Positions 5,082 through 11,898 of a DNA stretch of 13,495 nucleotides are shown piece by piece; the stretch's first letter is position 1; each line of letters opens with the position of its first letter. The position numbers and the translations under genes are program-made. The stretch spans positions 4,050 to 17,544 of the forward strand of contig DCID01000047.1 of NCBI GenBank assembly GCA_002315745.1, in the 5' to 3' direction. The notes under the pieces were generated by a model. That model saw nothing but the letters and a program-made list of their open reading frames with translations. It was not told the DNA's origin and searched no databases. Source of the stretch: Bacteroidales bacterium UBA1735. GTDB lineage: Bacteria; Bacteroidota; Bacteroidia; Bacteroidales; Paludibacteraceae.

Positions 5082-6128
5082 CTAATTTTTCGGTCGATAA
5101 CTTCGATTGCGGTTAGCTCCACACTGCTCTAAATATCCATACTGCGTTAACTGCCGCAAATACCGTTTAGCAGTCGTTTCCGTGTATCCCAAACCATCCA
5201 CGACCTGCTCCGTCGTAATCACCCCCTTATCTGCCATCCAAACTATCAAATCGGCCAGTTTGTCTGCTAAAGAGGGTTTTATCGACCATTTGCTCGTCAA
5301 TTCTTGCGCCAAAGTGGGTTTATCGACCATTTGCTGCTCAGTAGATAAACGGAATTGGTCGATATCGTACTGCAGATGTTCGCAATGCAGGTGATGCATA
5401 TATTCCACAAAGATCTCTATATTCTCCTGTTCGCGGGCATGAATCAATGCTTGTATATATGCCGCCTTATCCTGTTTAAGCACCTTAGTCGGTAGTGCCC
5501 CCCACTCCATCTGTAACAGATTCATCAGTAGTCGGCTGGTACGCCCATTACCATCCGCCCACGGGTGGATAGTAACTAACTCATAATGTGCCCAATAACT
5601 TAATGAATATATTGCATAAATATCTTTGGGCTCAATCGCAGCCCGCCGACGATTGAGTTCGTCGCAGAAAGCCTGCAACTTCGCAGGGACCTTTAGGTAG
5701 GACATATAAGACTGACCACCTAACCCCGCTGTTACGTTGAGTAAACGTATCTCACCCTTAGCAGCCGAAAAAGAGCCACCTGCGGTATGATACTCATTTC
5801 CTGTACGTGCCATTACTTTCGATGCTAAAAGCACCAGCCAATCGATAGTAATAGGAAGATGCTGCCGTATCCACTCGCGACCATATTCATAGGCGTTCTT
5901 CAAATCCAGATTCATCATCTGTTCCGTCACCGTACGCTTGGAAGAAGTGATACCTTCATCAAAGAGCAACTGTGCCTCCACCTCCGTTACAGTAGAGCCT
6001 TCTATCGCAGTGGAATGGGTAATAATAGAGTACAGATAGAACTTATCATAATCTATCTGATTGTTTATACCTAACTGACGATATTCGTCCATTAAGCGAA
6101 GTAACATATCCTTCCATTCGTAGGTCAT
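5082..6128 (-). CDS. Fic-domain AMPylase, class II, with C-terminal winged helix
   Basis: The 348-aa protein would transfer a nucleotide monophosphate, usually AMP, from ATP to hydroxyl groups of target proteins. The Fic motif HPWADGNGRTSR (188-199) is complete with His188. An N-terminal STAIEGS (39-45) matches the inhibitory helix motif [S/T]xxxE[G/N] with Glu43, which makes it class II, self-inhibited through the glutamate. The flap region is around SFSAAKGEIRL (119-129). The last ~60 residues (KGVITTEQVVDGLGYTETTAKRYLRQL) form a winged helix, seen in many Fic proteins and consistent with DNA binding or autoregulation. The gene is intact with its own promoter and is bracketed by 152-bp direct repeats. 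No separate antitoxin gene adjoins it, as expected for class II. Confidence 0.93.
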   Translation of the reverse strand: MTYEWKDMLLRLMDEYRQLGINNQIDYDKFYLYSIITHSTAIEGSTVTEVEAQLLFDEGITSSKRTVTEQMMNLDLKNAYEYGREWIRQHLPITIDWLVLLASKVMARTGNEYHTAGGSFSAAKGEIRLLNVTAGLGGQSYMSYLKVPAKLQAFCDELNRRRAAIEPKDIYAIYSLSYWAHYELVTIHPWADGNGRTSRLLMNLLQMEWGALPTKVLKQDKAAYIQALIHAREQENIEIFVEYMHHLHCEHLQYDIDQFRLSTEQQMVDKPTLAQELTSKWSIKPSLADKLADLIVWMADKGVITTEQVVDGLGYTETTAKRYLRQLTQYGYLEQCGANRNRSYRPKN

Positions 6129-6162
6129 TTACTATCGACTTTCGACTTTTCCAAAAAGTGCG

Positions 6163-6194
6163 CAAAGGTACAACAAATTTTTGATATAACCAAA
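6163..6194 (-). promoter_or_regulatory. Promoter of the Fic gene
   Basis: Minus-strand -7 TACCTTTG (6163-6170), 19-nt spacer, -33 TTTGG (6190-6194), identical to the ATPase promoter boxes. The expected leader is about 30 nt. Confidence 0.7.
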
Positions 6195-6232
6195 TTTTTC
6201 CAGCAAAAAGTGCAAAAAAGGTGCTGCGCTTG

Positions 6233-6284
6233 CTAGATGTTCTAGACATCCTAGTTAGTTCTAGGGAGGACTAGGAGCGACTAG
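6233..6284. promoter_or_regulatory. Six helically phased CTAG tetramers, copy B
   Basis: CTAG at 6233, 6242, 6251, 6261, 6271 and 6281, identical to copy A. Here the cluster lies between the Fic promoter and the plus-strand promoter at 6331, so it could act on both. Confidence 0.6.
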
Positions 6285-6330
6285 CCAAAACGCGCTGCAG
6301 ACGCAAGCGGGGAAAAAAAATGCAGAAAAA

Positions 6331-6362
6331 TTTGCGTATGTCAAAAAAAAGTAGTATCTTTG
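6331..6362 (+). promoter_or_regulatory. Promoter reading into the hexamer array
   Basis: -33 TTTG (6331-6334), 20-nt spacer, -7 TATCTTTG (6355-6362). The expected start is at about 6366-6369, one to a few bases before the hexamer array, so the array is either the mRNA leader or the very 5' end of the coding region. Confidence 0.7.
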
Positions 6363-6370
6363 CGGGCTCA

Positions 6371-6502
6371 AACGACAACGACAACGACAACGACAACCAT
6401 AACGATAACGACAACCATAACGACAACGACAACGACAACCATAACGACAACGACAACCATAACGACAACGACAACCATAACGACAACGATAACGGCAACC
6501 AT
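6371..6502 (+). repeat. 22-unit hexamer array (AACGAC / AACCAT)
   Basis: There are 22 uninterrupted 6-bp units: mostly AACGAC, with AACCAT at units 5, 8, 12, 15, 18 and 22, and single AACGAT or AACGGC variants. All three plus frames stay open across it. A change of copy number would alter length but never frame. It sits between the promoter and the secreted-protein gene. Confidence 0.95.
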
Positions 6503-7751
6503 AACTAAACATATTATATTGGGATTGTGCGCGTGGGCGTGCGTGGTGGCTCAGGCGCAGGTGCAGTACGTGGGACGCGTGGTCGATCCGATGGGTAATG
6601 GGATTGGCTATGCGACGGTCTATCCCGTCGATGATCCTATCGCCGGCACGGCTACGAACGACGAAGGTATCTATCGGTTTAAGACGGGGCTACCACCGAC
6701 CTCCCAAGTGATCGTGTCCTTTATTGGATACGAGAAACAGACCCTACCCCTCTCCGCGCTCCAAGATAGCGCAGTCATCGTACTGCACGAGCAACCGATC
6801 GCCCTCGAGGAGACCGTCATTGCCGCCAAAGCGTCCAAGCAGCGCAACAAGAAAAAGCAGATAGCCACCCTACTCCATGCCGTGTATGTGCAGATGGCGA
6901 ACGACTTCACCGACGAGCCCTACCGCTCGCGTATCGTGAGCGACGTGCGCATGGACTCCGAAGGCGAAGCATGGGGTATGGAACAGATGATAGCCACGGT
7001 CACGAACCTACCGGGCGAAGGCATGGAGGGTAAAGATTCGGTACAGTTCGTAGGCGAATGCTGCAAACGATATTTTAAGCCTAACCTTCGCGCGTTAGCA
7101 GACACGATCTATAAAGGGGAGAGCCTCGAACGTATGGATAAGAACATGCGGCGAGCAGCTGTAGCTATTGACTCCGGCGTAGTGGTGCATTGGGGATTAT
7201 GGAGAGCTGGGAACATCGTATATGATTTCGAGCAGAACATCAGCGACACGAAGCATTGGGTAGTGAGCAACGAGTCCGAAGGCGAGACCGTACTGACCCA
7301 TACAGAGAAAACGGTACGGTACCTGGGGATGTTCCAATATACAATCGCTCGTCACTATATATTAGACTCTAAGACACTATCCGTTCGGCGATTCAGCGAG
7401 CAGGCACAGTTCGCGATCAATATCCCGTTTGGCGTCAAACTCAATAGTGACCAGTTGCAGATACTCAACCTGCTGAACATGGGCGAGAAAGAGATCGAGA
7501 AATTTAGACTGCGCAAAGCCAATGCCACTATTCAACTCAATACGATCTATCATCGGCAGAATGGACACCTCTATATATTAGAGAAGAACATGGTCACCGA
7601 TGCCAATATCTTGGGCACGAAGAAAATGGCTATACCTGTGCAGATCCGCGCGACGCAGCGCGTGACCAAGCAGACGGTCGAGGGTGTGCAAGCGATTAGT
7701 CGTGGGGAGATTACCAAACGCGTGAAACGGGAGATCGTAGAGTTGTATTAG
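6501..7751 (+). CDS. Secreted protein with N-terminal carboxypeptidase-regulatory-like domain
   Basis: The mature protein starts with a beta-sandwich domain of the CarbopepD_reg_2 type (VGRVVDPMGNGIGYATVYPV, then GTATNDEGIYRFKT and VSFIGYEKQTLPL). A linker ALEETVIAAKASKQRNKKKQ and about 290 residues that I do not recognise follow. The layout recalls the N-terminal part of Bacteroidota DUF5686-like proteins without the barrel. A signal peptide (TKHIILGLCAWACVVAQAQ) implies export to the periplasm or outer membrane. There is no ATG in frame before it. The first workable codon is ATA at 6501, giving 416 aa. TTG at 6519 would cut the signal, and TTG at 6360 lies in the promoter box and would add a poly-Thr/Ile leader. 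The start is unresolved. The next gene, moxR, follows after 260 bp. Confidence 0.75.
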   Translation: MTKHIILGLCAWACVVAQAQVQYVGRVVDPMGNGIGYATVYPVDDPIAGTATNDEGIYRFKTGLPPTSQVIVSFIGYEKQTLPLSALQDSAVIVLHEQPIALEETVIAAKASKQRNKKKQIATLLHAVYVQMANDFTDEPYRSRIVSDVRMDSEGEAWGMEQMIATVTNLPGEGMEGKDSVQFVGECCKRYFKPNLRALADTIYKGESLERMDKNMRRAAVAIDSGVVVHWGLWRAGNIVYDFEQNISDTKHWVVSNESEGETVLTHTEKTVRYLGMFQYTIARHYILDSKTLSVRRFSEQAQFAINIPFGVKLNSDQLQILNLLNMGEKEIEKFRLRKANATIQLNTIYHRQNGHLYILEKNMVTDANILGTKKMAIPVQIRATQRVTKQTVEGVQAISRGEITKRVKREIVELY

Positions 7752-7779
7752 TTTGGCACAGTATTTGATAGTTTGAATT

Positions 7780-7940
7780 GGCAGCCGGGGATTCGGTCTC
7801 CAAAGATAGCTTCCTCAGTCGCGACGGCGACGCCCCCTCGTCGCCCCTTCCCGTTCCATGACCCCCTTGTCATGGAATTGTGCAGGTCGCTTTGAGGAAC
7901 TATCTTCTCCGACCGAGAACGCCTGTAGGCGTTGGCTGCC
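7780..7940 (+). ncRNA. Multi-branched structured element upstream of moxR
   Basis: Perfect or near-perfect pairings nest inside one another. The outer stem is GGCAGCC (7780-7786) with GGCTGCC (7934-7940). GGTC (7795-7798) pairs with GACC (7911-7914). AGATAGCTTCCTCA (7804-7817) pairs with 7893-7905 with one bulge. Three hairpins are GGCGACG/CGTCGCC (7826-7845), TTCCATGAC/GTCATGGAA (7854-7877) and AACGCC-TGTA-GGCGTT (7918-7933). The order of arms gives a closed multi-way junction of 161 nt. It is not a rho-independent terminator (no T-run). It may be a cis-regulatory leader of moxR-bat, a separate small RNA, or a folded MITE-like DNA element. No known RNA family is recognised. Confidence 0.55.
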
Positions 7941-8011
7941 ACCAGGAGAACCATCCAGACGGGTCGGGATAAACGATGTAAACAACAGATAGATAATAAA
8001 ACATATATTAT

Positions 8012-9007
8012 ATGGAAACAACAGTAGATATTCGCGAACTGCAAGAGCGCATAGAGCGTGAGAGTTCGTTTGTAGATGCCCTCACGATGGGCATGAACCA
8101 AGTCATAGTCGGTCAGAAACATCTGGTCGAGAGTTTGTTAATCGGTCTGCTTAGCGATGGCCATATCCTACTCGAAGGTGTGCCCGGTTTGGCTAAGACA
8201 TTAGCTATTAAGACATTGGCTGACTTGATCAAAGCCGACTTCAGCCGTATTCAGTTCACACCGGACTTGCTGCCAGCCGACGTGCTCGGTACGCAGATAT
8301 ATAGTCAGAAGAGCGAGGAGTTTAAGATCAAGAAAGGTCCTATTTTTGCCAACTTCGTATTAGCAGACGAGATCAACCGTGCACCCGCTAAGGTGCAATC
8401 GGCATTGCTCGAGGCGATGCAGGAGCGTCAGATCACAATCGGTGACCAGACCTTTAAGTTGGAGAACCCATTCTTAGTGTTAGCGACTCAAAACCCGATT
8501 GAACAAGAAGGTACCTATCCTCTGCCTGAGGCACAGACGGACCGTTTCATGCTCAAGGTGGTGATTGGTTATCCCAAGAAAGAGGAGGAGCAACTCATCA
8601 TCCGTCAGAACATCGCTGGCGAGCGCAAAAAGATACTGCCTATCCTCTCTACCGACGAGATACGCAAGGCGCGTGAGGTAGTGCGTCAAGTCTATATTGA
8701 CGAAAAGATCGAGAAATATATCGTCGATATCGTCTTCGCTACCCGTCAACCCGAACTATATGGTTTGGACAAACTCAAGCCGATGATCAACTTCGGTGGT
8801 AGCCCACGTGCTAGCATCAACTTAGCATTAGCCGCTCGTGCGTACGCATTCATTCACCGTCGCGGATACGTGATCCCCGAGGATGTACGTGCCGTATGCT
8901 ACGATGTGATGCGTCACCGTATCGGTCTGACCTATGAGGCAGAAGCCAATAACATGACCAGCGAAGATATCATCACCGAAGTGCTCAATGCGGTGCAAGT
9001 ACCATAA
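8012..9007 (+). CDS. MoxR-family AAA+ ATPase
   Basis: The 331-aa protein has Walker A GVPGLAKT (56-63), Walker B VLADE (116-120), NRAPAKVQSALLEAMQER (122-139), sensor 1 LATQNP (157-162), EGTYPLPEAQTDRF and a sensor 2 region FGGSPRASINLALAARA. These are diagnostic of MoxR ATPases. The family acts as chaperones that help mature metal- or cofactor-dependent complexes, usually together with von Willebrand A proteins encoded nearby, and such proteins follow here (DUF58, BatA, BatB). Length is normal. The spacer to the DUF58 gene is 27 nt of tandem GCAGGTT. No clear promoter lies directly upstream, so it may be read through from the secreted-protein gene or controlled by the structured element. Confidence 0.93.
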   Translation: METTVDIRELQERIERESSFVDALTMGMNQVIVGQKHLVESLLIGLLSDGHILLEGVPGLAKTLAIKTLADLIKADFSRIQFTPDLLPADVLGTQIYSQKSEEFKIKKGPIFANFVLADEINRAPAKVQSALLEAMQERQITIGDQTFKLENPFLVLATQNPIEQEGTYPLPEAQTDRFMLKVVIGYPKKEEEQLIIRQNIAGERKKILPILSTDEIRKAREVVRQVYIDEKIEKYIVDIVFATRQPELYGLDKLKPMINFGGSPRASINLALAARAYAFIHRRGYVIPEDVRAVCYDVMRHRIGLTYEAEANNMTSEDIITEVLNAVQVP

Positions 9008-9028
9008 CAGGTTGCAGGTTGCAGGTTA
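9007..9028 (+). repeat. Tandem GCAGGTT heptamers in the moxR-DUF58 spacer
   Basis: Three copies of the heptamer fill most of the 27-nt spacer. Its 20-bp core (9007-9026) occurs perfectly in reverse complement at 12980-12999 inside the batC signal-peptide codons, and a shorter form lies at 284-293. Confidence 0.7.
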
Positions 9029-9034
9029 TAGATT

Positions 9035-9895
9035 ATGACTAGTGAGGAATTATTACAACGGGTTAGGAAGATAGAGATCAAGACTCGGGGACTGAGTCAC
9101 AATATCTTCGCAGGCGAGTACCACAGCCAGTTTAAAGGTCGTGGTATGGCGTTCAGCGAGGTGCGTGAGTACCAGCCGGGCGATGATGTGCGCTCCATCG
9201 ATTGGAACGTGACAGCACGACTGAATAAGCCCTATATCAAGGTCTTCGAAGAAGAGCGCGAACTGACCGTGATGCTACTCGTCGATGTGTCCGGTAGTCG
9301 TAACTTCGGTACAATAAGTCAGACTAAACGTGACATGATGGCGGAAGTGGCTGCCACATTGGCATTCTCCACGATTGAGAACAACGATAAAGTGGGTGTC
9401 ATCTTCTTCTCGGACAAGATAGAGAAATTTATTCCAGCCAAGAAAGGTAAGACGCACGTGCTGCATATCATCCGCGAGTTACTCAGTTTTGAGCCCGAAT
9501 CAGCCGGAACGAACATAGCCGGTGCGCTGGAATACTTCGCTAATGCGCAGAAAAGACGCTGCACCGCCTTTCTTATCTCCGACATGATGGACACCTCCGC
9601 TATGGAGAAACCGCTCATGATCGCTGCCAATCGACACGATGTGAACCTGATACAGATATATGACCCACGCGATGCGGAACTGCCCGATGTAGGACTACTC
9701 AAGGTGAAGGATGCCGAGACCGGTCAACGATTGTGGATCGATACTGCCGTGGCGTCCGTGCGTGAACACTATGCAGAGATGTGGACAAAACAGCAGGAGC
9801 GATTGGACGCATTACTCACCAAGACGGGAACGAACAATATATCCATTCGGACGGATGAAGATTATGTGAAAGCGATGATGCGATTATTTCATTAG
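9035..9895 (+). CDS. DUF58 protein with von Willebrand A-like domain
   Basis: The 286-aa cytoplasmic protein carries the DUF58 signature EYQPGDDVRSIDWN (45-58) and continues into a von Willebrand A-like fold with the metal-site motif DVSGS (84-88). No membrane segment is seen. DUF58 proteins nearly always sit directly after a moxR gene, and the ATPase probably acts on or with them; that is inferred from conserved gene order. It ends with DEDYVKAMMRLFH, and the next gene starts 6 nt later after an A-rich GAAAATTTGAAA, typical of Bacteroidota translation starts that lack a Shine-Dalgarno site. Length is usual for the family and the start ATG follows the heptamer spacer. Confidence 0.92.
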   Translation: MTSEELLQRVRKIEIKTRGLSHNIFAGEYHSQFKGRGMAFSEVREYQPGDDVRSIDWNVTARLNKPYIKVFEEERELTVMLLVDVSGSRNFGTISQTKRDMMAEVAATLAFSTIENNDKVGVIFFSDKIEKFIPAKKGKTHVLHIIRELLSFEPESAGTNIAGALEYFANAQKRRCTAFLISDMMDTSAMEKPLMIAANRHDVNLIQIYDPRDAELPDVGLLKVKDAETGQRLWIDTAVASVREHYAEMWTKQQERLDALLTKTGTNNISIRTDEDYVKAMMRLFH

Positions 9896-9901
9896 GAAAA
9901 T

Positions 9902-10807
9902 TTGAAAATGTTAAGTGTTTTATTAAGTATAGTAGTGAGTGCGGCGATAGACTCGACCATGCTGTTTATCGGAGATCAAACGCCCCTGCGATTGCAGGCG
10001 ACATGTGAGCCCACCGAGGTAGTACAGATGCCTGTCTATGGCGAGCAACTGATCGACGGCATCGAGATCGTAGAACGCACGAATGTGGATACCACCGTGC
10101 TCAAAGATGGTCGGTATCAGCTCAGTCAAGTGCTGACTATCACTTCGTTTGCGGACTCCTTATATTACATAGATCCCCTACCCTTTGTAGTGGACGAAGA
10201 TACGATATGGAGCCAACCGCTTTCGCTCAATGTGATCCAACCCTTCGAGGTAGATACAGCGTTGTCTATCACCGACATCAAACCGGTGCGCAAAGCACCC
10301 TTCTGGTTCTGGGGCACATTCCGATGGATACTACTGGGACTGCTAATTGCTGGTTTGGCAGTAGGCGGCTATTACTTAGTGCGCTGGATCCGCAAGAAAG
10401 AGGGCAAAGTGGTCGAAGAGGAAGTGATACCTCTGCGTCCTGCCGAAGAGGTAGCGATGGAGAAACTGGATATCATCCGAGAGCAAAAGATATGGCAAGC
10501 CGGACAGACGAAGGAGTACCATACCCAACTGACCGACGTGGTGCGCGAGTATATCGCCCGCCGATTCGAGGTCAGCAGTTCGGAGAAGACCTCGGACGAG
10601 ACCCTACGCGAGATGAAACCCATCCTCAATGACCGCAAGGAACTGTACGACAGCCTACGTAAGATGCTGAGCTTAGCCGACCTCGTTAAGTTCGCTAAGT
10701 GGACAGCTACCCCCGACGAGAACGAGACCTGCCTGCGCTCCGCGTACGACTTTGTGCGAGAGACGACGCCTGTGGAAGCCGCAGAGGACGATGGTCTCCA
10801 AAGATAG
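9902..10807 (+). CDS. BatD-like single-pass membrane protein of the Bat cluster
   Basis: The 301-aa protein has an N-terminal signal-like stretch (LSVLLSIVVSAA), a periplasmic beta-rich part (about 20-130), and one membrane helix (RWILLGLLIAGLAVGGYYLV, 141-160). A basic boundary RWIRKKEGK and a cytoplasmic helical part (LDIIREQKIWQAGQTKEYHTQ, VVREYIARRFEV, then KMLSLADLVKFAKW) follow. This matches the protein found between DUF58 and batA in many Bacteroidales, resembling the C-terminal half of BatD and the DUF4381 type. It probably ties the von Willebrand A proteins to the membrane. Its last residues (DGLQR) and stop lie in a 16-bp sequence also present in the structured element at 7795-7810. 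The spacer to batA is a tandem AAATCGT leader. Confidence 0.75.
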   Translation: MKMLSVLLSIVVSAAIDSTMLFIGDQTPLRLQATCEPTEVVQMPVYGEQLIDGIEIVERTNVDTTVLKDGRYQLSQVLTITSFADSLYYIDPLPFVVDEDTIWSQPLSLNVIQPFEVDTALSITDIKPVRKAPFWFWGTFRWILLGLLIAGLAVGGYYLVRWIRKKEGKVVEEEVIPLRPAEEVAMEKLDIIREQKIWQAGQTKEYHTQLTDVVREYIARRFEVSSSEKTSDETLREMKPILNDRKELYDSLRKMLSLADLVKFAKWTATPDENETCLRSAYDFVRETTPVEAAEDDGLQR

Positions 10808-10820
10808 CCAAATCGCCAAA

Positions 10821-10851
10821 TAAATCGTAAATCGTACATTCGTAAATCGTA
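10821..10851 (+). repeat. AAATCGT-type tandem leader before batA
   Basis: A run of AAATCGT words, 31 bp of it identical to 11859-11889 ahead of batB. It ends 6 nt before the batA ATG. AT-rich upstream sequence fits the way Bacteroidota ribosomes choose starts, so the repeat may influence translation. Confidence 0.75.
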
Positions 10852-10857
10852 AATAAA

Positions 10858-11844
10858 ATGACATTTGCATCACCTGCATATTTATTTCTACTGCTACTGC
10901 TGATACCGGTGATAGGCTGGTATATATGGCAGTTACACGATCAGGATGCCAGTCTCCAGATGTCCTCGGCATCGAGTTGGAAGACGCAACCTAAGACCGT
11001 GCGTCTCTACCTATTGCATGTTCCCTTTGCGTTGCGCGTGGCAGCCATCGTGCTGCTCACCTTAGCGCTGGCACGGCCACAGTTATCTAACCGATGGAGC
11101 AAAGAGTCCACCGAAGGTATAGACATCATGATGGCACTCGATATTTCGGGTACCATGCAAGCCGAAGACCTCAAGCCAAACCGTTTGGAGGCGGCTAAGA
11201 ATGTAGCCACAGACTTCGTGATCGATCGTCCTAATGACCAGATTGGTTTGGTCGTGTTTGCGGGCGAGTCGTTTACCCAATGCCCCCTGACGACGGACCA
11301 TGCGGTACTAGTGAACCTATTCAAGTCCGTTAAATTCGGTATGATAGAGGATGGTACAGCCATCGGATTGGGTTTGGCTAATGCCGTCAACCGCATGAAA
11401 GATAGTGAGACCAAGTCGAAGGTGATTATCCTACTGACCGATGGATCGAATAACCGCGGCGATATCGACCCGCAGACCGCTGCCGAGATCGCTAAGACCT
11501 ACGGAATACGCGTCTATGCCGTCGGCGTAGGTAGTTATGGACAAGCACGTGTACCGGTGCAAACACCGATGGGCGTGCAGTATGTGACGATGGACTCCGA
11601 GTTCGACGAAGAGACCTTGCGCCAAGTAGCAGCCACCACGGGTGGCGAATATTTCCGCGCCACAGATAACTCGTCCCTCAAGAAGATATACGAGCAGATT
11701 GACCAGTTAGAGAAAACCAAGTTGCGCGTTCGTGAATTCTCAAAACGCACGGAGAACTTCATGCCGTACCTCATTGGCGCACTTATCTGCCTCCTGCTCG
11801 AAGTGATTATTCGTTACTTCGTTCTAAAGACGCTAACGAATTAA
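10858..11844 (+). CDS. batA: BatA, von Willebrand A membrane protein of the aerotolerance cluster
   Basis: The 328-aa protein has membrane helices at about 7-23 and 55-73. A periplasmic or cytoplasmic von Willebrand A domain follows with the metal-site motif DISGT (95-99), EDLKPNRLEAAK, LTTDH, a TAIGLGLANAV loop and LLTDGSNNRGD. A closing helix (YLIGALICLLLEVIIRYFVL) ends it. Three-helix von Willebrand A proteins of this size directly after moxR/DUF58 are BatA or BatB of the Bacteroides aerotolerance group, where they form part of a membrane complex; the biochemical role is not settled. The first serine-type metal ligand is followed by Thr where batB has Ser (DISNS). It is followed by batB after 54 nt of AAATCGT repeats. 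Confidence 0.9.
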   Translation: MTFASPAYLFLLLLLIPVIGWYIWQLHDQDASLQMSSASSWKTQPKTVRLYLLHVPFALRVAAIVLLTLALARPQLSNRWSKESTEGIDIMMALDISGTMQAEDLKPNRLEAAKNVATDFVIDRPNDQIGLVVFAGESFTQCPLTTDHAVLVNLFKSVKFGMIEDGTAIGLGLANAVNRMKDSETKSKVIILLTDGSNNRGDIDPQTAAEIAKTYGIRVYAVGVGSYGQARVPVQTPMGVQYVTMDSEFDEETLRQVAATTGGEYFRATDNSSLKKIYEQIDQLEKTKLRVREFSKRTENFMPYLIGALICLLLEVIIRYFVLKTLTN

Positions 11845-11858
11845 ATTGTAAATAGTAA

Positions 11859-11889
11859 TAAATCGTAAATCGTACATTCGTAAATCGTA
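11859..11889 (+). repeat. AAATCGT-type tandem leader before batB
   Basis: 31 bp identical to the batA leader at 10821-10851. It ends 9 nt before the batB ATG in a 54-nt spacer. Confidence 0.75.
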
Positions 11890-11898
11890 CATCATTTT

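Larger units (their letters stand above)
6161..6312. repeat. 152-bp direct repeat, copy B (Fic promoter region)
   Basis: This is the partner of 4903-5054. Together they bracket a 1258-bp unit made of one repeat plus the Fic gene. Copy B also lies in the divergent space between the Fic gene and the secreted-protein gene on the plus strand. Confidence 0.92.

Noticed and set aside
6371..6502. Phase-variation switch by frame shifting
   Set aside because: The unit is 6 bp, so gain or loss of units cannot change the reading frame; only length effects are possible.
6320..6508. Plus-strand frame encoding an Asn-Asp/Asn-His peptide across the hexamer array
   Set aside because: Its ATG lies upstream of the -7 box at 6355-6362, so the predicted transcript would not contain the start. 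It is a by-product of the repeat.
6261..6512. Minus-strand frames giving Cys-Arg-Tyr-Gly and Leu-Ser repeats
   Set aside because: They are translations of the hexamer array on the opposite strand, with no promoter and no non-repeat domain.
7780..7940. Integron attC site
   Set aside because: The expected short conserved core sites (GTTRRRY-type and its complement) are not at the ends, and no integrase or cassette array is nearby.
7748..8122. 124-aa minus-strand frame over the moxR spacer
   Set aside because: It overlaps the structured element and the moxR start, has Cys-rich irregular composition and no promoter.
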